In this document: positions 25,601-35,615 of the stretch, one piece after another
Layout: every line of letters begins with the position of its first letter
Position numbering within the stretch: position 1 is the stretch's first letter
Source: Nostocales cyanobacterium LEGE 12452
Lineage (GTDB): Bacteria; Cyanobacteriota; Cyanobacteriia; Cyanobacteriales; Nostocaceae
Assembly (NCBI GenBank): GCA_015206945.1
Contig: JADEXV010000002.1
Span: forward strand, 38,653 to 102,652
DNA: 64,000 nt
Direction of reading: 5' to 3'
Translations under genes and position numbers: made by a program
The notes under the pieces: generated by a model
Told to the model about the DNA's origin: nothing
Databases searched by the model: none
Seen by the model: only the letters and a program-made list of their open reading frames with translations

Positions 25601-26764
25601 TTAAACTTCTAGTAAAGGAAGGGTAACGGTAAAGGTTGTACCTACTCCAACTTGACTATTGACTACAATCTCGCCTCCCTGTGCATCAACACACTTTTTG
25701 GCGATCGCTAGCCCCAAGCCAGTACCAGGAATGTTTCCTACATTGTCCGCACGTTGGAAAGGCTGAAACAGTCGCTTTTGGTTTTCTTGAGGAATCCCAA
25801 TTCCCCAATCTTGAACTCGGAAAATTACCGCTTTTTCCTGACCAATTAGTTCAAAACGAACTATGCCGCCCGGTAGGGAATACTTAATAGCATTAGTAAG
25901 TAAATTGCCCAAAATGTGCCGCAGTAAGCTTTCATCCCATAATGCTTCGCCTAATTGCCCAAAACTGGCGAATACCAAAGTCAGTTGCTTCTCATTTGCG
26001 AGCAATCGAACTTCTTCGACCGTTTGGCGGCAAAAAGCTTCTAAATCTAAGCAGATGAGGTCATACCCCAGTCTCCCAGAATCAGCTTTGCCGATGAATG
26101 TAACTTCATCCAATAGCTTTGCCATGTTTTTAATTGCCGACCGAATCATTTTCAAATGATTCTGTTTTTTCTCTTGGGTTAATCTTTCATCCTGATTTTG
26201 TAGTAATCCAGCAGCCAAAAGAATAGTATTTAGCGGATTGCGGATGTCATGGGAGAGCATTGAGACAAATTCAGATTTGAACTGGTTGAGTTCATTAGCT
26301 TTTACGAGTTCCGCAGTTCGTTCTTCAACCCTAGTTTGTAACGTTTCATTGACTGTGCGTAATGATTCTAAAACTTGCTTGCGCTCGATCGCATAACGCA
26401 AAGAGCGAACCAACACATCTACATTTACCTGGCGCTTGACTAGATAATCTTGTGCCCCCTGACGCACTGCTTCAATGGCCAGCTCTTCGTCATTTGTATT
26501 GGTTAAGACAACAATCGGTGTACTTGGCGCTCGATCAATCAGAGGAGGTAGAGATGACAATCCTTGACTATCAGGTAGAGTTAAATCTAATAAAATAACA
26601 TCATAATTACATTGACTTAATTCCTGAAGTGCTTCCCCCAATCGCATCACATGAACCAGAATAAACTCTTGGGATTGGGCTTGTGTTAGAAACTCTTGTA
26701 ACAACCTAGCAGAAGCTAGGTTATCCTCAATTAACAAGATTTTTACTGAGTAGCTCACAACCAT
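25601..26764 (-). CDS. Hybrid response regulator-histidine kinase
   Basis: A 387-residue protein. A receiver domain (about 5-125) has IEDN, the phospho-acceptor aspartate in VILLDLTLPD and Lys in YLVKRQ. A short coiled coil links it to a HisKA domain (MLSHDIRNPLNTILLAAGLL, His near 172) and a HATPase_c domain (NLLTNAIKYS, DWGIGIPQENQKRLFQPF, GTGLGLAIAKK). There is no sensor domain or TM, so it is likely driven by phosphotransfer from another kinase. It lies 122 bp downstream of the Rcp1-like gene on the same strand, which suggests a phytochrome-linked relay. Confidence 0.92.
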   Translation of the reverse strand: MVVSYSVKILLIEDNLASARLLQEFLTQAQSQEFILVHVMRLGEALQELSQCNYDVILLDLTLPDSQGLSSLPPLIDRAPSTPIVVLTNTNDEELAIEAVRQGAQDYLVKRQVNVDVLVRSLRYAIERKQVLESLRTVNETLQTRVEERTAELVKANELNQFKSEFVSMLSHDIRNPLNTILLAAGLLQNQDERLTQEKKQNHLKMIRSAIKNMAKLLDEVTFIGKADSGRLGYDLICLDLEAFCRQTVEEVRLLANEKQLTLVFASFGQLGEALWDESLLRHILGNLLTNAIKYSLPGGIVRFELIGQEKAVIFRVQDWGIGIPQENQKRLFQPFQRADNVGNIPGTGLGLAIAKKCVDAQGGEIVVNSQVGVGTTFTVTLPLLEV

Positions 26765-26802
26765 AATCTTCGGGTTTCACCCCCTATTGCTTCTCTATCT
26801 TG

Positions 26803-26837
26803 TCATTAGTCATTAGTCATTTGTCATTTGTCATTTT
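26803..26837. repeat. Heptamer repeat: TCATTAG x2, TCATTTG x2, TCATTTT
   Basis: Five consecutive TCATTNN heptamers lie between the hybrid kinase and Rcp1-like genes, followed by CTTGTTCCC-type repeats. This is another STRR tract. Confidence 0.85.
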
Positions 26838-26886
26838 TCACCTTGTTCCCTTGTTCCCTTGTCTCCCCTACCCCCTGCCCCCTGCC

Positions 26887-27333
26887 TCACTCTGATGGTA
26901 GTGTCACAGTAGAGAGCCAAAAATCTTCAATACTCTTGACGATTTGAAATAATTGGTTGAGGTTGCGAGATTTAGTGATATAGCAATTCACATGTAAATC
27001 GTAACTGTGAAAAATGTCATCCTCATTTTTTGAGGTTGTTAGTACAACAACTGGAATACGCTTTAGTAGTGGGTCGGCTTTTATTTCCGCCAGCACTTCT
27101 CGACCATCTTTTTTAGGCAAATTCAAATCCAATAGAATGAGGTCAGGGCGCGGTGCTTCAGCATATTCACCTTCTTGGCGTAAATAAGCCATAGCATCTA
27201 TGCCATCCCTGACCGTTACCACTTGGTAAGGCACTGAACTATTTTTCAACGCTTCTTGGATTAAGCGAATGTCAGCTTTATTGTCCTCGACCAAAAAGAT
27301 GGTTTTGTGTTTTTCTCCCGTTTCTACGCTCAA
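26887..27333 (-). CDS. Rcp1-like response regulator of the phytochrome
   Basis: A single receiver domain of about 148 residues. It has [17 protein letters not shown], the phospho-acceptor aspartate in [19 protein letters not shown] and the conserved lysine near CYITKSRNL. It matches Rcp1, the small regulator partnered with cyanobacterial phytochromes, including its C-terminal extension [13 protein letters not shown] chose TTG 27333 because GGAGGA lies 7 bases upstream; an ATG at 27381 is in frame but lacks such a site. It overlaps the phytochrome gene by 56 bp or more, so the two are translationally linked. Confidence 0.85.
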   Translation of the reverse strand: MSVETGEKHKTIFLVEDNKADIRLIQEALKNSSVPYQVVTVRDGIDAMAYLRQEGEYAEAPRPDLILLDLNLPKKDGREVLAEIKADPLLKRIPVVVLTTSKNEDDIFHSYDLHVNCYITKSRNLNQLFQIVKSIEDFWLSTVTLPSE

Positions 27334-29584
27334 GTTCGCGTCCTCCAACTGGAATCGTAAAGTAGAAGGTTGCGCCTTCACCCAGTTCTGACTCTACCCA
27401 GATCCGCCCCCGGTGACATTCGACAATCTTCTTACAGATGGCTAAACCCATACCTGTACCAGTATATTCATCCCGCGTATGTAAGCGCTGAAAAATTATG
27501 AAAATGCGATCGCTAAATTTCGGATCAATGCCAATTCCATTATCCCGAACTGAGAACAGCCATGCATCTTCTATCCTTTCTGCTCCCAGATGAATTTGTG
27601 GCGGCTGGTCACTGTGGAATTTAATCGCGTTACCGATGAGGTTTTGGAATAGCTGCATCAGTTGGGTGCTGTCAGCCATGACTATTGGTAAGGGGTCGTG
27701 GGTGATAATAGCGCCAGTTTCATTAATGCGTTGACGCAAATTGCCTAACGCCCGATTTAAGGCTTTCTCTACCTCGGTCATTTGAAATGCGATCGCTTGC
27801 ATATCCACTTTCGAGTATGCCAGCACGTCATCAATCAACGTCTGCATCAGGCTAACTCCCTGTACAGCGTAACTAATAAACTCTTGAGCATCTTCGTCAA
27901 GTTCTTCGCTATAGCGCATCTCTAACAGCTGCACGTAATTCACAACTTGATTGAGTGGTTCTTGCAAGTCATGGGAGGCGACGTAGGCAAACTTTTTCAG
28001 TTCGGCGTTAGAACGTTCTAAATCTTGCGCTAACTGGGCTAGTTCATCAGCTTGACGCAACACAATATTGACAATTGCTTTCCGTAGTTCCAATGCTGCT
28101 TTAACTTCTACATCTTTCCAAGGTAAAGATGTTAAGCGAACCGTTTCTTTCCACAATTCAAATGATTTGCGTGGACACAGACGAACATTTCCTTCTGACT
28201 GGCTAACTTCAAACGCTTTATTAGGATCGCCACCCCAATTTACAGTTTGAATTACTTCCGGTCGGAACCACAAAACATAATTTCGCTTGGCGATGGGAAT
28301 TGCTAACAAACCACTGGCGACATTTTTAAAACTTTCGGCATCTGGATAAATTTGCGGTAAAGAATCCGTAGAGAAGACTTCTTCTTCAACATTATTCTTC
28401 AGCCATTGGACTAAAAAATTCAGGTCTTCTTCTCTAGGGGTTTCACCAACTACTGTGCAATTTCCGCCAAAACAAACGGCTGCACCTTGAGCGCTGGCTA
28501 AATCTAAAAGATGCTGTGGGTTTTTAACTAAACCATCAATGAAGTTTTCTTCTTGAGACATGTATTCAATCAAGACTGATTGAAGATGTGTCAGGTTTAT
28601 CCGGTGATAGTAGTCTTCTGTCTCTTCTCTTGCTGAGATTTCTGCAAATATCACTCGCCCTAAAAATTCGCAAGCTTTACGCAATTCGTAGGAAACATGT
28701 TTCGGGGATTGATGATGACAAGCAATTAGTCCCCAGAGTTTTTGGTCTTTAATTAAAGAGATAGTCAGCGAAGCACCAACACCCATATTATGCAAGTATT
28801 CCGTGTGACAAGAAGCAGCACTTCTGAGAATAGAGTTGGTTAAATTAATCGGGCGATCGCTAATGGGATTATTGACTGGAAAAAGCTTGACTGGCTGAGA
28901 ATAAGCATCCGGGATGATTCTGATCGAATTGGCAGCAAATAATTTTCTCGCTGGTTTGGGAATATCTGACTCTGGGTAATGGAGTCCTAAGTATGGTTCT
29001 AGGCTTTCTAGTTTTTCTTCAGCGACAACGGAACCATGCCCATCATCATCGAATTTATATAACATTACCCTGTCAAATTCCGTTATTTTCCGAACTTCTT
29101 GAACGATAACTTGACAAAAGTCACGGAGATTTGCTGTTTTTTCTAATTGGTTAATAGATGCTCTAGCTAGATGATAAAAGCTTAAAAATGGAATATTTTC
29201 TTGAGTAAGAGCAGGTTCTAATTCCAGAATTAAAAATCCTTCTGTATTGCGGTGAAATATTGCATCAAATACTATGTAATCATCACCTTTTTTTCGCACC
29301 CAGACTTTGGTAGGATTGATGAAATCAAGATTTTCTCCGGATAGCCCTGTTTTAATTCTCTCTATTTGAAAGGGGTCGAGTAAATCTTCTAGCTTTTTGT
29401 GTAACATATTTTCGGGAGCAATTCCGAAAATCTTTAGTGTATTAGTGCTAACTTGTAATATTTTTAGCTCAGGCTCCTCTAAAACTAACAGGACACCATG
29501 AGGCTGAATTTGGCTAGAAATATGAATAGGTGCCTCTTTCAAGCTAATTAAATTAATACCTGGCAATTGTAAGTTCATTTCCAT
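27278..29584 (-). CDS. Cyanobacterial phytochrome histidine kinase (Cph1 type)
   Basis: A 768-residue protein from ATG 29584, which has a perfect AGGAGG site upstream. PAS domain about 10-110 ([19 protein letters not shown]), GAF about 130-310, PHY about 320-510, HisKA about 525-600 ([19 protein letters not shown]) and HATPase to the end ([29 protein letters not shown]). The GAF pocket has [14 protein letters not shown] (PASDIP-type motif) and the bilin-binding Cys in [19 protein letters not shown], so phycocyanobilin attachment is expected rather than BphP-type N-terminal Cys binding. It is a red/far-red photoreceptor phosphorylating the Rcp1-like protein. Confidence 0.93.
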   Translation of the reverse strand: MEMNLQLPGINLISLKEAPIHISSQIQPHGVLLVLEEPELKILQVSTNTLKIFGIAPENMLHKKLEDLLDPFQIERIKTGLSGENLDFINPTKVWVRKKGDDYIVFDAIFHRNTEGFLILELEPALTQENIPFLSFYHLARASINQLEKTANLRDFCQVIVQEVRKITEFDRVMLYKFDDDGHGSVVAEEKLESLEPYLGLHYPESDIPKPARKLFAANSIRIIPDAYSQPVKLFPVNNPISDRPINLTNSILRSAASCHTEYLHNMGVGASLTISLIKDQKLWGLIACHHQSPKHVSYELRKACEFLGRVIFAEISAREETEDYYHRINLTHLQSVLIEYMSQEENFIDGLVKNPQHLLDLASAQGAAVCFGGNCTVVGETPREEDLNFLVQWLKNNVEEEVFSTDSLPQIYPDAESFKNVASGLLAIPIAKRNYVLWFRPEVIQTVNWGGDPNKAFEVSQSEGNVRLCPRKSFELWKETVRLTSLPWKDVEVKAALELRKAIVNIVLRQADELAQLAQDLERSNAELKKFAYVASHDLQEPLNQVVNYVQLLEMRYSEELDEDAQEFISYAVQGVSLMQTLIDDVLAYSKVDMQAIAFQMTEVEKALNRALGNLRQRINETGAIITHDPLPIVMADSTQLMQLFQNLIGNAIKFHSDQPPQIHLGAERIEDAWLFSVRDNGIGIDPKFSDRIFIIFQRLHTRDEYTGTGMGLAICKKIVECHRGRIWVESELGEGATFYFTIPVGGRELERRNGRKTQNHLFGRGQ

Positions 29585-30089
29585 GACGATCCTCCTGTGT
29601 TGTCCGGGAGCATCAAAACTAGAGTATCTATAATAATTCAGAATGATGAATGTCAAAAATTTTATAATTTTATATTCATCATTTTTACTTAGTATCTAAT
29701 TTCCCATGCCCTGGTGTTGCATTTTGCAGCCTTAGCTGCATCTGCTTGCACTTTGAAAAGTCTAACAGTAGCTAAAGTTACATAGCGATAAGAAATGTAA
29801 AAACCATGTGATTAAACAATTCTATATATGTGTAGATATGTTAAAAAATAGAATTCAGAAGTCAGGAGCCAGAACTCAGAATTTAATTCTGTATTATGGT
29901 TACTGAGCATCTCGGCTTACTTCGACTACGCTCAGTACAAGTCGCTCGATGGAGCCGGAGTCGAACCATGTGGAAGCAAGCTACGCGCAGCCAGCGTCTT
30001 GTAGAGAAGTACTGGCAGATAGCGCAGCGATCGCACCATAGCATCTTGATTACTGACTACTGAATTCTGACTCCTGAATTCTTCTTTAA
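29585..30089. repeat. Intergenic region with dispersed repeat, copy 2
   Basis: The 505-bp gap has an AT-rich part next to the phytochrome start and, at about 29,930-30,010, a G+C-rich repeat containing ACTTCGACTACGCTCAG and AAGCAAGCTACGCGCAG. The repeat is flanked by AATTCAGAAGTCAGGAG and the inverse-like CTGACTCCTGAATTC. No ORF is credible. Confidence 0.6.
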
Positions 30090-31673
30090 TCAAATCCAAG
30101 AGTTAAACCACATTCGCAGCTTGTAACCGTTAGGAGAGAGGGGTAAACCCAAATAAATGGGCATCCAGAAAATAAAAGCAGCCAGAATGATAAAAGTAAT
30201 GGTGACACCTAGCGCTCGGAGTTGTTGATAATAGCTGCAAAGACACCGATCGACAAACCAAGCGATCGCTAAAAATACAAACACTACTGCACACATATAG
30301 TGGTAGATAAAAACACACCTTGTAACTTTCACCCAAGGTAATAAATTAGCAGCATAGTTTATAACTAAATACAAAGCAATCCAAGTATCAACACTAAGAG
30401 TTGCAGGCATAGAAAAACGCTTTTCTTTCGCCCAAGGAATTACCGCTTGTGATACCAGCATTCCTACTAAAAACAACATGGCGGCGACACCAAACCACCA
30501 CAAAAATGGATTGCCTATTGCATGAACATCATAGATAACTTGTCCAGCACCAGCAGGTAAAGGCGGGCCCATCACAGGTAAGGGTTCGGTGATACTTCCA
30601 GCCGTTTGATAATAATATGCCATTGGCCGAGTCATCAAAGGCCATTTATACCAAGCAGCACAGTAAGGATGCACGTTAGGACTATTGCCACCTAGCTGTA
30701 AATGAAACTTCAAAATTTGCTGATGTACTGCAATAAATCCATAAGTTTTATCTAGTTGAAGGTGAGGAATCCAGATGATGCTGTAGATAAAAGCTGGGAT
30801 AATTCCTAGATAAAACAGCATCTGAAAAATATTTAGCTGAGTTAAATTTTGTAGTGGTGTCTGAGATGACGTAGATAAGGGAGATGAGAGGAATGAGGGA
30901 GAATAAGTAGAAACTCCTGCCTCACTTCGACTCCCTTCGGCTTCGCTCAGGGCAAGCCGCTCAGTGACCACCTGACTCCTGCCTCCTGCCTCCTCTAATG
31001 AAGGGGATCTAAAAAAGAGTTTGCAGTTAGGAAAAGAATGTATCAAATGAATTACCCAAGCTGCTATCCAAATGAGATAAGCACCTGACAGGAACCATAA
31101 ACCATTCCACTTAGTACCGACTGAGGCACCAAAACCAATGCCAGCAAAAATTAACCAAAAAGAACGTCGCCGATTTTGGTTATCTAATGCCAATAATAAA
31201 AACCAGTGCCCTAATAAACCAAAAATGACGATATAAATATTACTTAAAGCATACCGAGACTCAACTAGAAACATACCATCACAAGCTGTGAATAATCCTG
31301 CAAGTATTGCAAAGGTACGGCGATAACTTAACTGATAAGCGATCGCAGCGACAACTACAGGAATAAATGAGCCAGTAATGGCATTGAACCAACGATAAGT
31401 CCAAGGCGATCGCAATGAACCTGTCAGCCCATTTACTGAATCGTGCCAAAAAGGAATGTGACTGCCAATCCAAATGCCGATGCCAACCATATATTGACTC
31501 AGCGGCGGATGAGCATTAAAAAATGGCGTATGCGTAAGATAATTATTGCCAAATTTGGCAAAGTAAACTTCATCAAATACCAGAGTGTTGAATCGCTCCA
31601 GTCCCCAAAACCGTAAGGCAAGTGAGAGAATAAATACACTCACCATCCCAATTCGGAACCACTTTTTATTCAT
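30090..31673 (-). CDS. PMT-family (dolichyl-phosphate-mannose type) glycosyltransferase
   Basis: A 527-residue polytopic protein with the PMT/GT39 layout: first TM then RFWGLERFNTLVFDEVYFAK (the catalytic Asp-Glu), HPPLSQYMVGIG, and about ten further hydrophobic segments. It would transfer a sugar from a lipid carrier on the outer face of the membrane; the acceptor is unknown. Between about residues 220 and 275 is a low-complexity stretch (VTERLALSEAEGSRSEAG) encoded by a dispersed repeat (30,863-31,004). It lies in a hydrophilic loop and keeps the frame. Confidence 0.88.
   Translation of the reverse strand: MNKKWFRIGMVSVFILSLALRFWGLERFNTLVFDEVYFAKFGNNYLTHTPFFNAHPPLSQYMVGIGIWIGSHIPFWHDSVNGLTGSLRSPWTYRWFNAITGSFIPVVVAAIAYQLSYRRTFAILAGLFTACDGMFLVESRYALSNIYIVIFGLLGHWFLLLALDNQNRRRSFWLIFAGIGFGASVGTKWNGLWFLSGAYLIWIAAWVIHLIHSFPNCKLFFRSPSLEEAGGRSQVVTERLALSEAEGSRSEAGVSTYSPSFLSSPLSTSSQTPLQNLTQLNIFQMLFYLGIIPAFIYSIIWIPHLQLDKTYGFIAVHQQILKFHLQLGGNSPNVHPYCAAWYKWPLMTRPMAYYYQTAGSITEPLPVMGPPLPAGAGQVIYDVHAIGNPFLWWFGVAAMLFLVGMLVSQAVIPWAKEKRFSMPATLSVDTWIALYLVINYAANLLPWVKVTRCVFIYHYMCAVVFVFLAIAWFVDRCLCSYYQQLRALGVTITFIILAAFIFWMPIYLGLPLSPNGYKLRMWFNSWI
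30863..31004. repeat. Dispersed repeat inside the PMT glycosyltransferase gene
   Basis: CACTTCGACTCCCTTCGGCT, GCTTCGCTCAGGGCAAGC and GCTCAGTGACC, with flanking CTCCTGCCTCCTGCCTCC repeats, lie inside the coding frame. The same words occur in the intergenic repeats. The reading frame stays open. Confidence 0.7.
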
Positions 31674-31745
31674 TAGTCATTAGTCATTGGTCATTGGTCA
31701 TTTGTTATTAGGCCCCCTTGTCTCCGTTGTCTCCCTCACCCCCCT

Positions 31746-31958
31746 CTACTCTTCAGGTACATTTAGAACAGGAGAAGCTCGCCACAAGTGCCAGCCTACC
31801 TCATAATCTTGAGTGGGTAAACCATCTTTTTCAGGCAATTGTTTAAGAAGGATAGTTTCCACAATTGTTGTAGTTTCCTTTTCGACAATTGCCCAATATC
31901 CATTACCATTGTTGCGTTGGTGCCATCGCTCGATTGAATACACTAAAACCCACTGCAA
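31746..31958 (-). CDS. Small hypothetical protein downstream of ppsA
   Basis: A 70-residue frame starting with TTG, one base after the ppsA stop. The peptide (SIERWHQRNNGNGYWAIVEK, then PTQDYEVGWHLWRASPVL) is soluble, with balanced composition and three tryptophans, which favours a real protein. I do not recognise a family. A start further in (GTG giving YSIERW) is possible. It probably depends on ppsA translation. Confidence 0.45.
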   Translation of the reverse strand: MQWVLVYSIERWHQRNNGNGYWAIVEKETTTIVETILLKQLPEKDGLPTQDYEVGWHLWRASPVLNVPEE

Positions 31959-34481
31959 TCAGGACTCAGCACTCTCGACTTTTGCCACTTCTAGCATTGT
32001 CTTTAAAACCGAATCTGGATTTAGACTAATCGAGTCAATTCCCTGTTCCACCAAAAACTGGGCAAATTCTGGATAGTCGCTGGGTGCTTGCCCACAAATG
32101 CCGATTTTGCGATCGTATTTTTTCGCTGTTTCTATGACCATTTTTACCATTCGTTTAACAGCTGGACTGCGTTCATCAAACAATCGCGCTACTAACGCCG
32201 AATCCCTGTCTATCCCTAGTGTCAATTGAGTTAAATCATTAGAACCAATGGAGAAGCCATCAAATACCTCAGCAAATTCCTCAGCCAGAATCACATTACT
32301 GGGCAACTCGCACATCACATAAACCTGCAAGCCGTTAACACCTTGCTTTAAACCATTTTTTGCCATCTCTGCTAAAACCAAACGCCCCTCGTCTGGAGTG
32401 CGACAAAAGGGAATCATTGGGATGACATTTGTCAAACCCATTTCTTCCCGTACCCGTTTGAGGGCATGACATTCTAAGGCAAAAGCTTCTCTGTAGCCTT
32501 CATCGTAGTAACGTGCCGCCCCTCGCCAACCTAACATTGGGTTTTCTTCATGGGGTTCAAACTGTCGTCCACCTAATAAATTGGCATATTCATTACTTTT
32601 GAAATCTGAGGTTCGGACTATCACTGATTTCGGATAAAAAGCTGCGGCAATTCTACCAATGCCTTGAGCTAATTTATCTACAAAATATTGGGGTTTATCG
32701 TCGTAAAGTGAGGTAATATCAGCAATTTTAGCTTTGGCAAATTCATCTTTTAACGAGTCATAATGAATCAAGGCCATTGGATGAATTTGAATTTGGTTAG
32801 CAATGATAAATTCTGTCCGCGCTAAACCTACGCCATCGTTGGGAATTGCCGATAAACTCAATGCTTCTTGGGGATTACCCACATTCATTAAAATTTTAGT
32901 GCGGGTGCGGGGTAAGTTTTCTAAAGGGACTTCTTTAACTTCAAAAGGTAATAAGCCTGAATAAACTTTTCCTTCTTCCCCTTCAGCGCAAGAAATTGTT
33001 ACCTCTTGACCAGGTTTCAATATGTCCGTAGCATTGCCGCATCCCACGATCGCAGGTACACCCAATTCTCGCGCAATAATTGCTGCATGACACGTGCGGC
33101 CTCCAGAATTGGTGACAATTGCACTGGCGCGTTTCATAATTGGTTCCCAATCGGGATCGGTTCTTTCTGTCACCAAGACTTCCCCGACTTGGAACTGTTC
33201 TAGTTTCTGAACATCTAGAATTAAGCGTGCTTTTCCCTGACTAATTGCTTCCCCAATTGCACTTCCCGTAACCAGGGGGATTAAGGATTGGGAATCAGGG
33301 AGTGAGGAGTGGGAATTTTCCCCATTCCCTATACTTCGACTGCGCTCAGTACAAGTTCTCCATTCCCGATTCCCTAATAACAAACGATAACTCCGCAACA
33401 CATTTCCCGTCTTCTGTGACTGAACGGTTTCGGGGCGCGCTTGCACAATAAAAAGTTGGTTAGTAATCCCATCTTTTGCCCACTCGATATCCATTGGAGT
33501 GAAAATGCCGTGGACTTGGGAATAATGGTCTTCAATTAAACACGCCCAACTTGCTAGTTGTAAAATCTCTTCATCACTCAGAGCGAATTTACCTCTTTCA
33601 CTGGGTGAAACCGAAACATTTTTCGTAAATTTTGAGCCGTCATCATAAATCATTTTCAATTCTTTGCTACCCAATTTTTTATCGATAATTGGGCGGAAAC
33701 CAGCTTTTAAAGTTGGTTTAAAAACATAATATTCATCGGGATTTACAGACCCCTGGACAACGTTTTCACCTAAACCGTAGGCGGCTGTAATTAATGCTGC
33801 ATCCTTAAAACCTGTTTCTGTATCAATGGAGAACATCACTCCAGAGGTTGCTAAGTCAGAACGCACCATTTTTTGCACACCTACAGCCAGAGCAATGCTA
33901 AAGTGGTCAAATCCCTTGGCGTGGCGATAAGAAATAGCGCGATCGGTAAATAGAGACGCAAAGCATTTATGACAAGCTGCTAAAACTCCTTCAACACCGA
34001 CAACGTTCAGGTAAGTTTCCTGCTGTCCAGCAAAACTAGCATCGGGAAGGTCTTCAGCAGTGGCACTGGAACGGACTGCCACATCTGTGTCTGCATGGTA
34101 TCGTTCGCAGAGACTATGGTATGCTGTGGCGATCGCCTCGCGCAATTCTACAGGAAATGGTGTGTGGATTAATAGCGATCGCGCTTTTTTGCCGCGTTCT
34201 CGTAAATTTTTGACATCTTCAACATTCAAGTCAGCAAAGAGTTTGCGTAGCTTTGCTTCTAACCCCGCTGATTGAATGAAATTACGATAAGCGTAAGCAG
34301 TAGTGGCGAATCCTGTAGGAACGTTAATGCCTTTGGGTGTTAGCTGTTGAATCATTTCCCCTAGTGAGGCATTTTTACCACCAACTACTGGGATATCAGC
34401 AATCCCAATTTCATCAAACCACAAGATGAGCGATCGCTCTTGGGCAGATAGAGATAAAGTGCTTTTAGATACTGTAGCCAT
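31959..34481 (-). CDS. ppsA: Phosphoenolpyruvate synthase
   Basis: An 840-residue enzyme with three domains: N-terminal ATP-grasp pyruvate-phosphate dikinase domain (LIL WFDEIG start, KNASLGEMIQ, RSSATAEDLPDASFAGQQET), the swivelling phosphohistidine domain (SGGRTCHAAIIARELGVPAI) and the C-terminal PEP-binding barrel (GIGRIAAAFYPKSVIVRTSD, GSNDLTQLTLGIDRDS, GICGQAPSDYP). It converts pyruvate and ATP to PEP, AMP and phosphate for gluconeogenesis. Around residues 368-400 there is an extra segment (CTERSRSIGNG...) encoded by a dispersed repeat. Otherwise it is complete. Confidence 0.95.
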   Translation of the reverse strand: MATVSKSTLSLSAQERSLILWFDEIGIADIPVVGGKNASLGEMIQQLTPKGINVPTGFATTAYAYRNFIQSAGLEAKLRKLFADLNVEDVKNLRERGKKARSLLIHTPFPVELREAIATAYHSLCERYHADTDVAVRSSATAEDLPDASFAGQQETYLNVVGVEGVLAACHKCFASLFTDRAISYRHAKGFDHFSIALAVGVQKMVRSDLATSGVMFSIDTETGFKDAALITAAYGLGENVVQGSVNPDEYYVFKPTLKAGFRPIIDKKLGSKELKMIYDDGSKFTKNVSVSPSERGKFALSDEEILQLASWACLIEDHYSQVHGIFTPMDIEWAKDGITNQLFIVQARPETVQSQKTGNVLRSYRLLLGNREWRTCTERSRSIGNGENSHSSLPDSQSLIPLVTGSAIGEAISQGKARLILDVQKLEQFQVGEVLVTERTDPDWEPIMKRASAIVTNSGGRTCHAAIIARELGVPAIVGCGNATDILKPGQEVTISCAEGEEGKVYSGLLPFEVKEVPLENLPRTRTKILMNVGNPQEALSLSAIPNDGVGLARTEFIIANQIQIHPMALIHYDSLKDEFAKAKIADITSLYDDKPQYFVDKLAQGIGRIAAAFYPKSVIVRTSDFKSNEYANLLGGRQFEPHEENPMLGWRGAARYYDEGYREAFALECHALKRVREEMGLTNVIPMIPFCRTPDEGRLVLAEMAKNGLKQGVNGLQVYVMCELPSNVILAEEFAEVFDGFSIGSNDLTQLTLGIDRDSALVARLFDERSPAVKRMVKMVIETAKKYDRKIGICGQAPSDYPEFAQFLVEQGIDSISLNPDSVLKTMLEVAKVESAES
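33278..33378. repeat. Dispersed repeat inside ppsA
   Basis: TTGGGAATCAGGGAGTGAGG-type short repeats followed by ACTTCGACTGCGCTCAGTAC lie in frame within ppsA, at the junction between the ATP-grasp and phosphohistidine domains. The words match the intergenic repeat family. Confidence 0.65.
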
Positions 34482-34677
34482 AAATATTACCTTTTCAGTT
34501 TATACTCAATTTGTAAGTGCATAACTGCTACTATATTTATTTTTCCCATATTCAACTTGAGATTTTTGGTTCTGTCGCGTAGTTTGATATTTGGCGATGA
34601 AATCCAAAAATATAAGCAATAAAAATTAACAATTATTCAGTTTAATAACTCGATCGAAATACCGGATGTAATAAATT

Positions 34678-35082
34678 ATGGCGCAGCTAGAACGACTCTT
34701 GAAAATGGCAGAAGATGAACTAACTGAATACAGTACTGATGCCCGTAAAATAGAAAAACTACGCCGTAAAATAGGTTTAACAGTATCCGTAACAGAACAG
34801 CAGCAAGTAAAAGAGGCATTACTTGCTACGATGAAATCTAATATAATTACCCAAATTCTAGAAGAACAAAGACAAGCAGTAGCCTTACCATTTTGGGGAA
34901 TTGCTGGATTGGGTTTGTTACTAGGAATTTCTTTAAATCAACCCATAGGCTTGTTAGCGTCTGTAGTTGGAACTGTATTAGCTTACAGAGTTCAGAAATG
35001 GGGTTGGAAATTGCAGGCAAATCGTTTATTGTTACAAACATTAGAAGATATTGAAACGCGTATTGCCCAACCCACTAAGTAA
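34678..35082 (+). CDS. Small membrane protein with N-terminal coiled coil
   Basis: A 134-residue protein. Residues 1-65 are charged and helical (LERLLKMAEDELTEYSTDAR, IEKLRRKIGLTVSVTEQQQV). Two hydrophobic segments follow (about 70-87 and 90-108, LPFWGIAGLGLLLGISL), then a basic C-terminal helix. I do not recognise the family. It is divergent from ppsA and stands alone; frame composition and the clean start favour a real gene. Confidence 0.65.
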   Translation: MAQLERLLKMAEDELTEYSTDARKIEKLRRKIGLTVSVTEQQQVKEALLATMKSNIITQILEEQRQAVALPFWGIAGLGLLLGISLNQPIGLLASVVGTVLAYRVQKWGWKLQANRLLLQTLEDIETRIAQPTK

Positions 35083-35615
35083 CAATAAAGATGTATTTTA
35101 TAGATAAATCATCTATGTCTTCTTGTACTTTATTATACTTAGTAAGTAATTAATCACTTAATTTGCATTTCGTAAGCACTTAACAATTCCTTTGGGATCA
35201 CCATAGCAAAAAAATTAGATATTGGATTTAAGATTAGGTATTTATTAAGAAAGACAGCAAGCAGAAGGCAGTCTTCCTTAAACTGGAACTGCCCTCCATC
35301 TTCTATTCAATATCCTGGTTTGCGGGCAATGAATGCTACATTACCTTTTGACAGCAGATATTACACATCCTGCAAAAATAACTTTGCAAGATGTTGGGGA
35401 AAGGTTAAAGGGGAAGGGAAAATTCCATACCTTTATCCCTTCCTCGGCTTCTGCAAGAAGTTTATTGAATATAGCTACGGGTTGTCTCAACCTGGAAGTC
35501 CACGTTACAGAGTTCACTTGCAATAGCTGTCGCTTCGTATATCGTATTTTTTACACGATCTCAAAGATCATCAGCAAATATTTTAGTCATGTAATATTGG
35601 TTGTCTTTTCGCTAA
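35083..35615. other. Intergenic region, no credible gene
   Basis: The 533-bp gap between the small membrane protein and the aminotransferase (convergent) is of mixed composition. Short open frames occur on both strands but have unlikely starts and no family resemblance. GACAGCAAGCAGAAGGCAG-like purine tracts lie in the middle. Confidence 0.4.

Noticed and set aside
29930..30010. tRNA-like stretch with GGAGTCGAACC
   Set aside because: It belongs to the dispersed repeat; no cloverleaf with acceptor and anticodon stems can be drawn.
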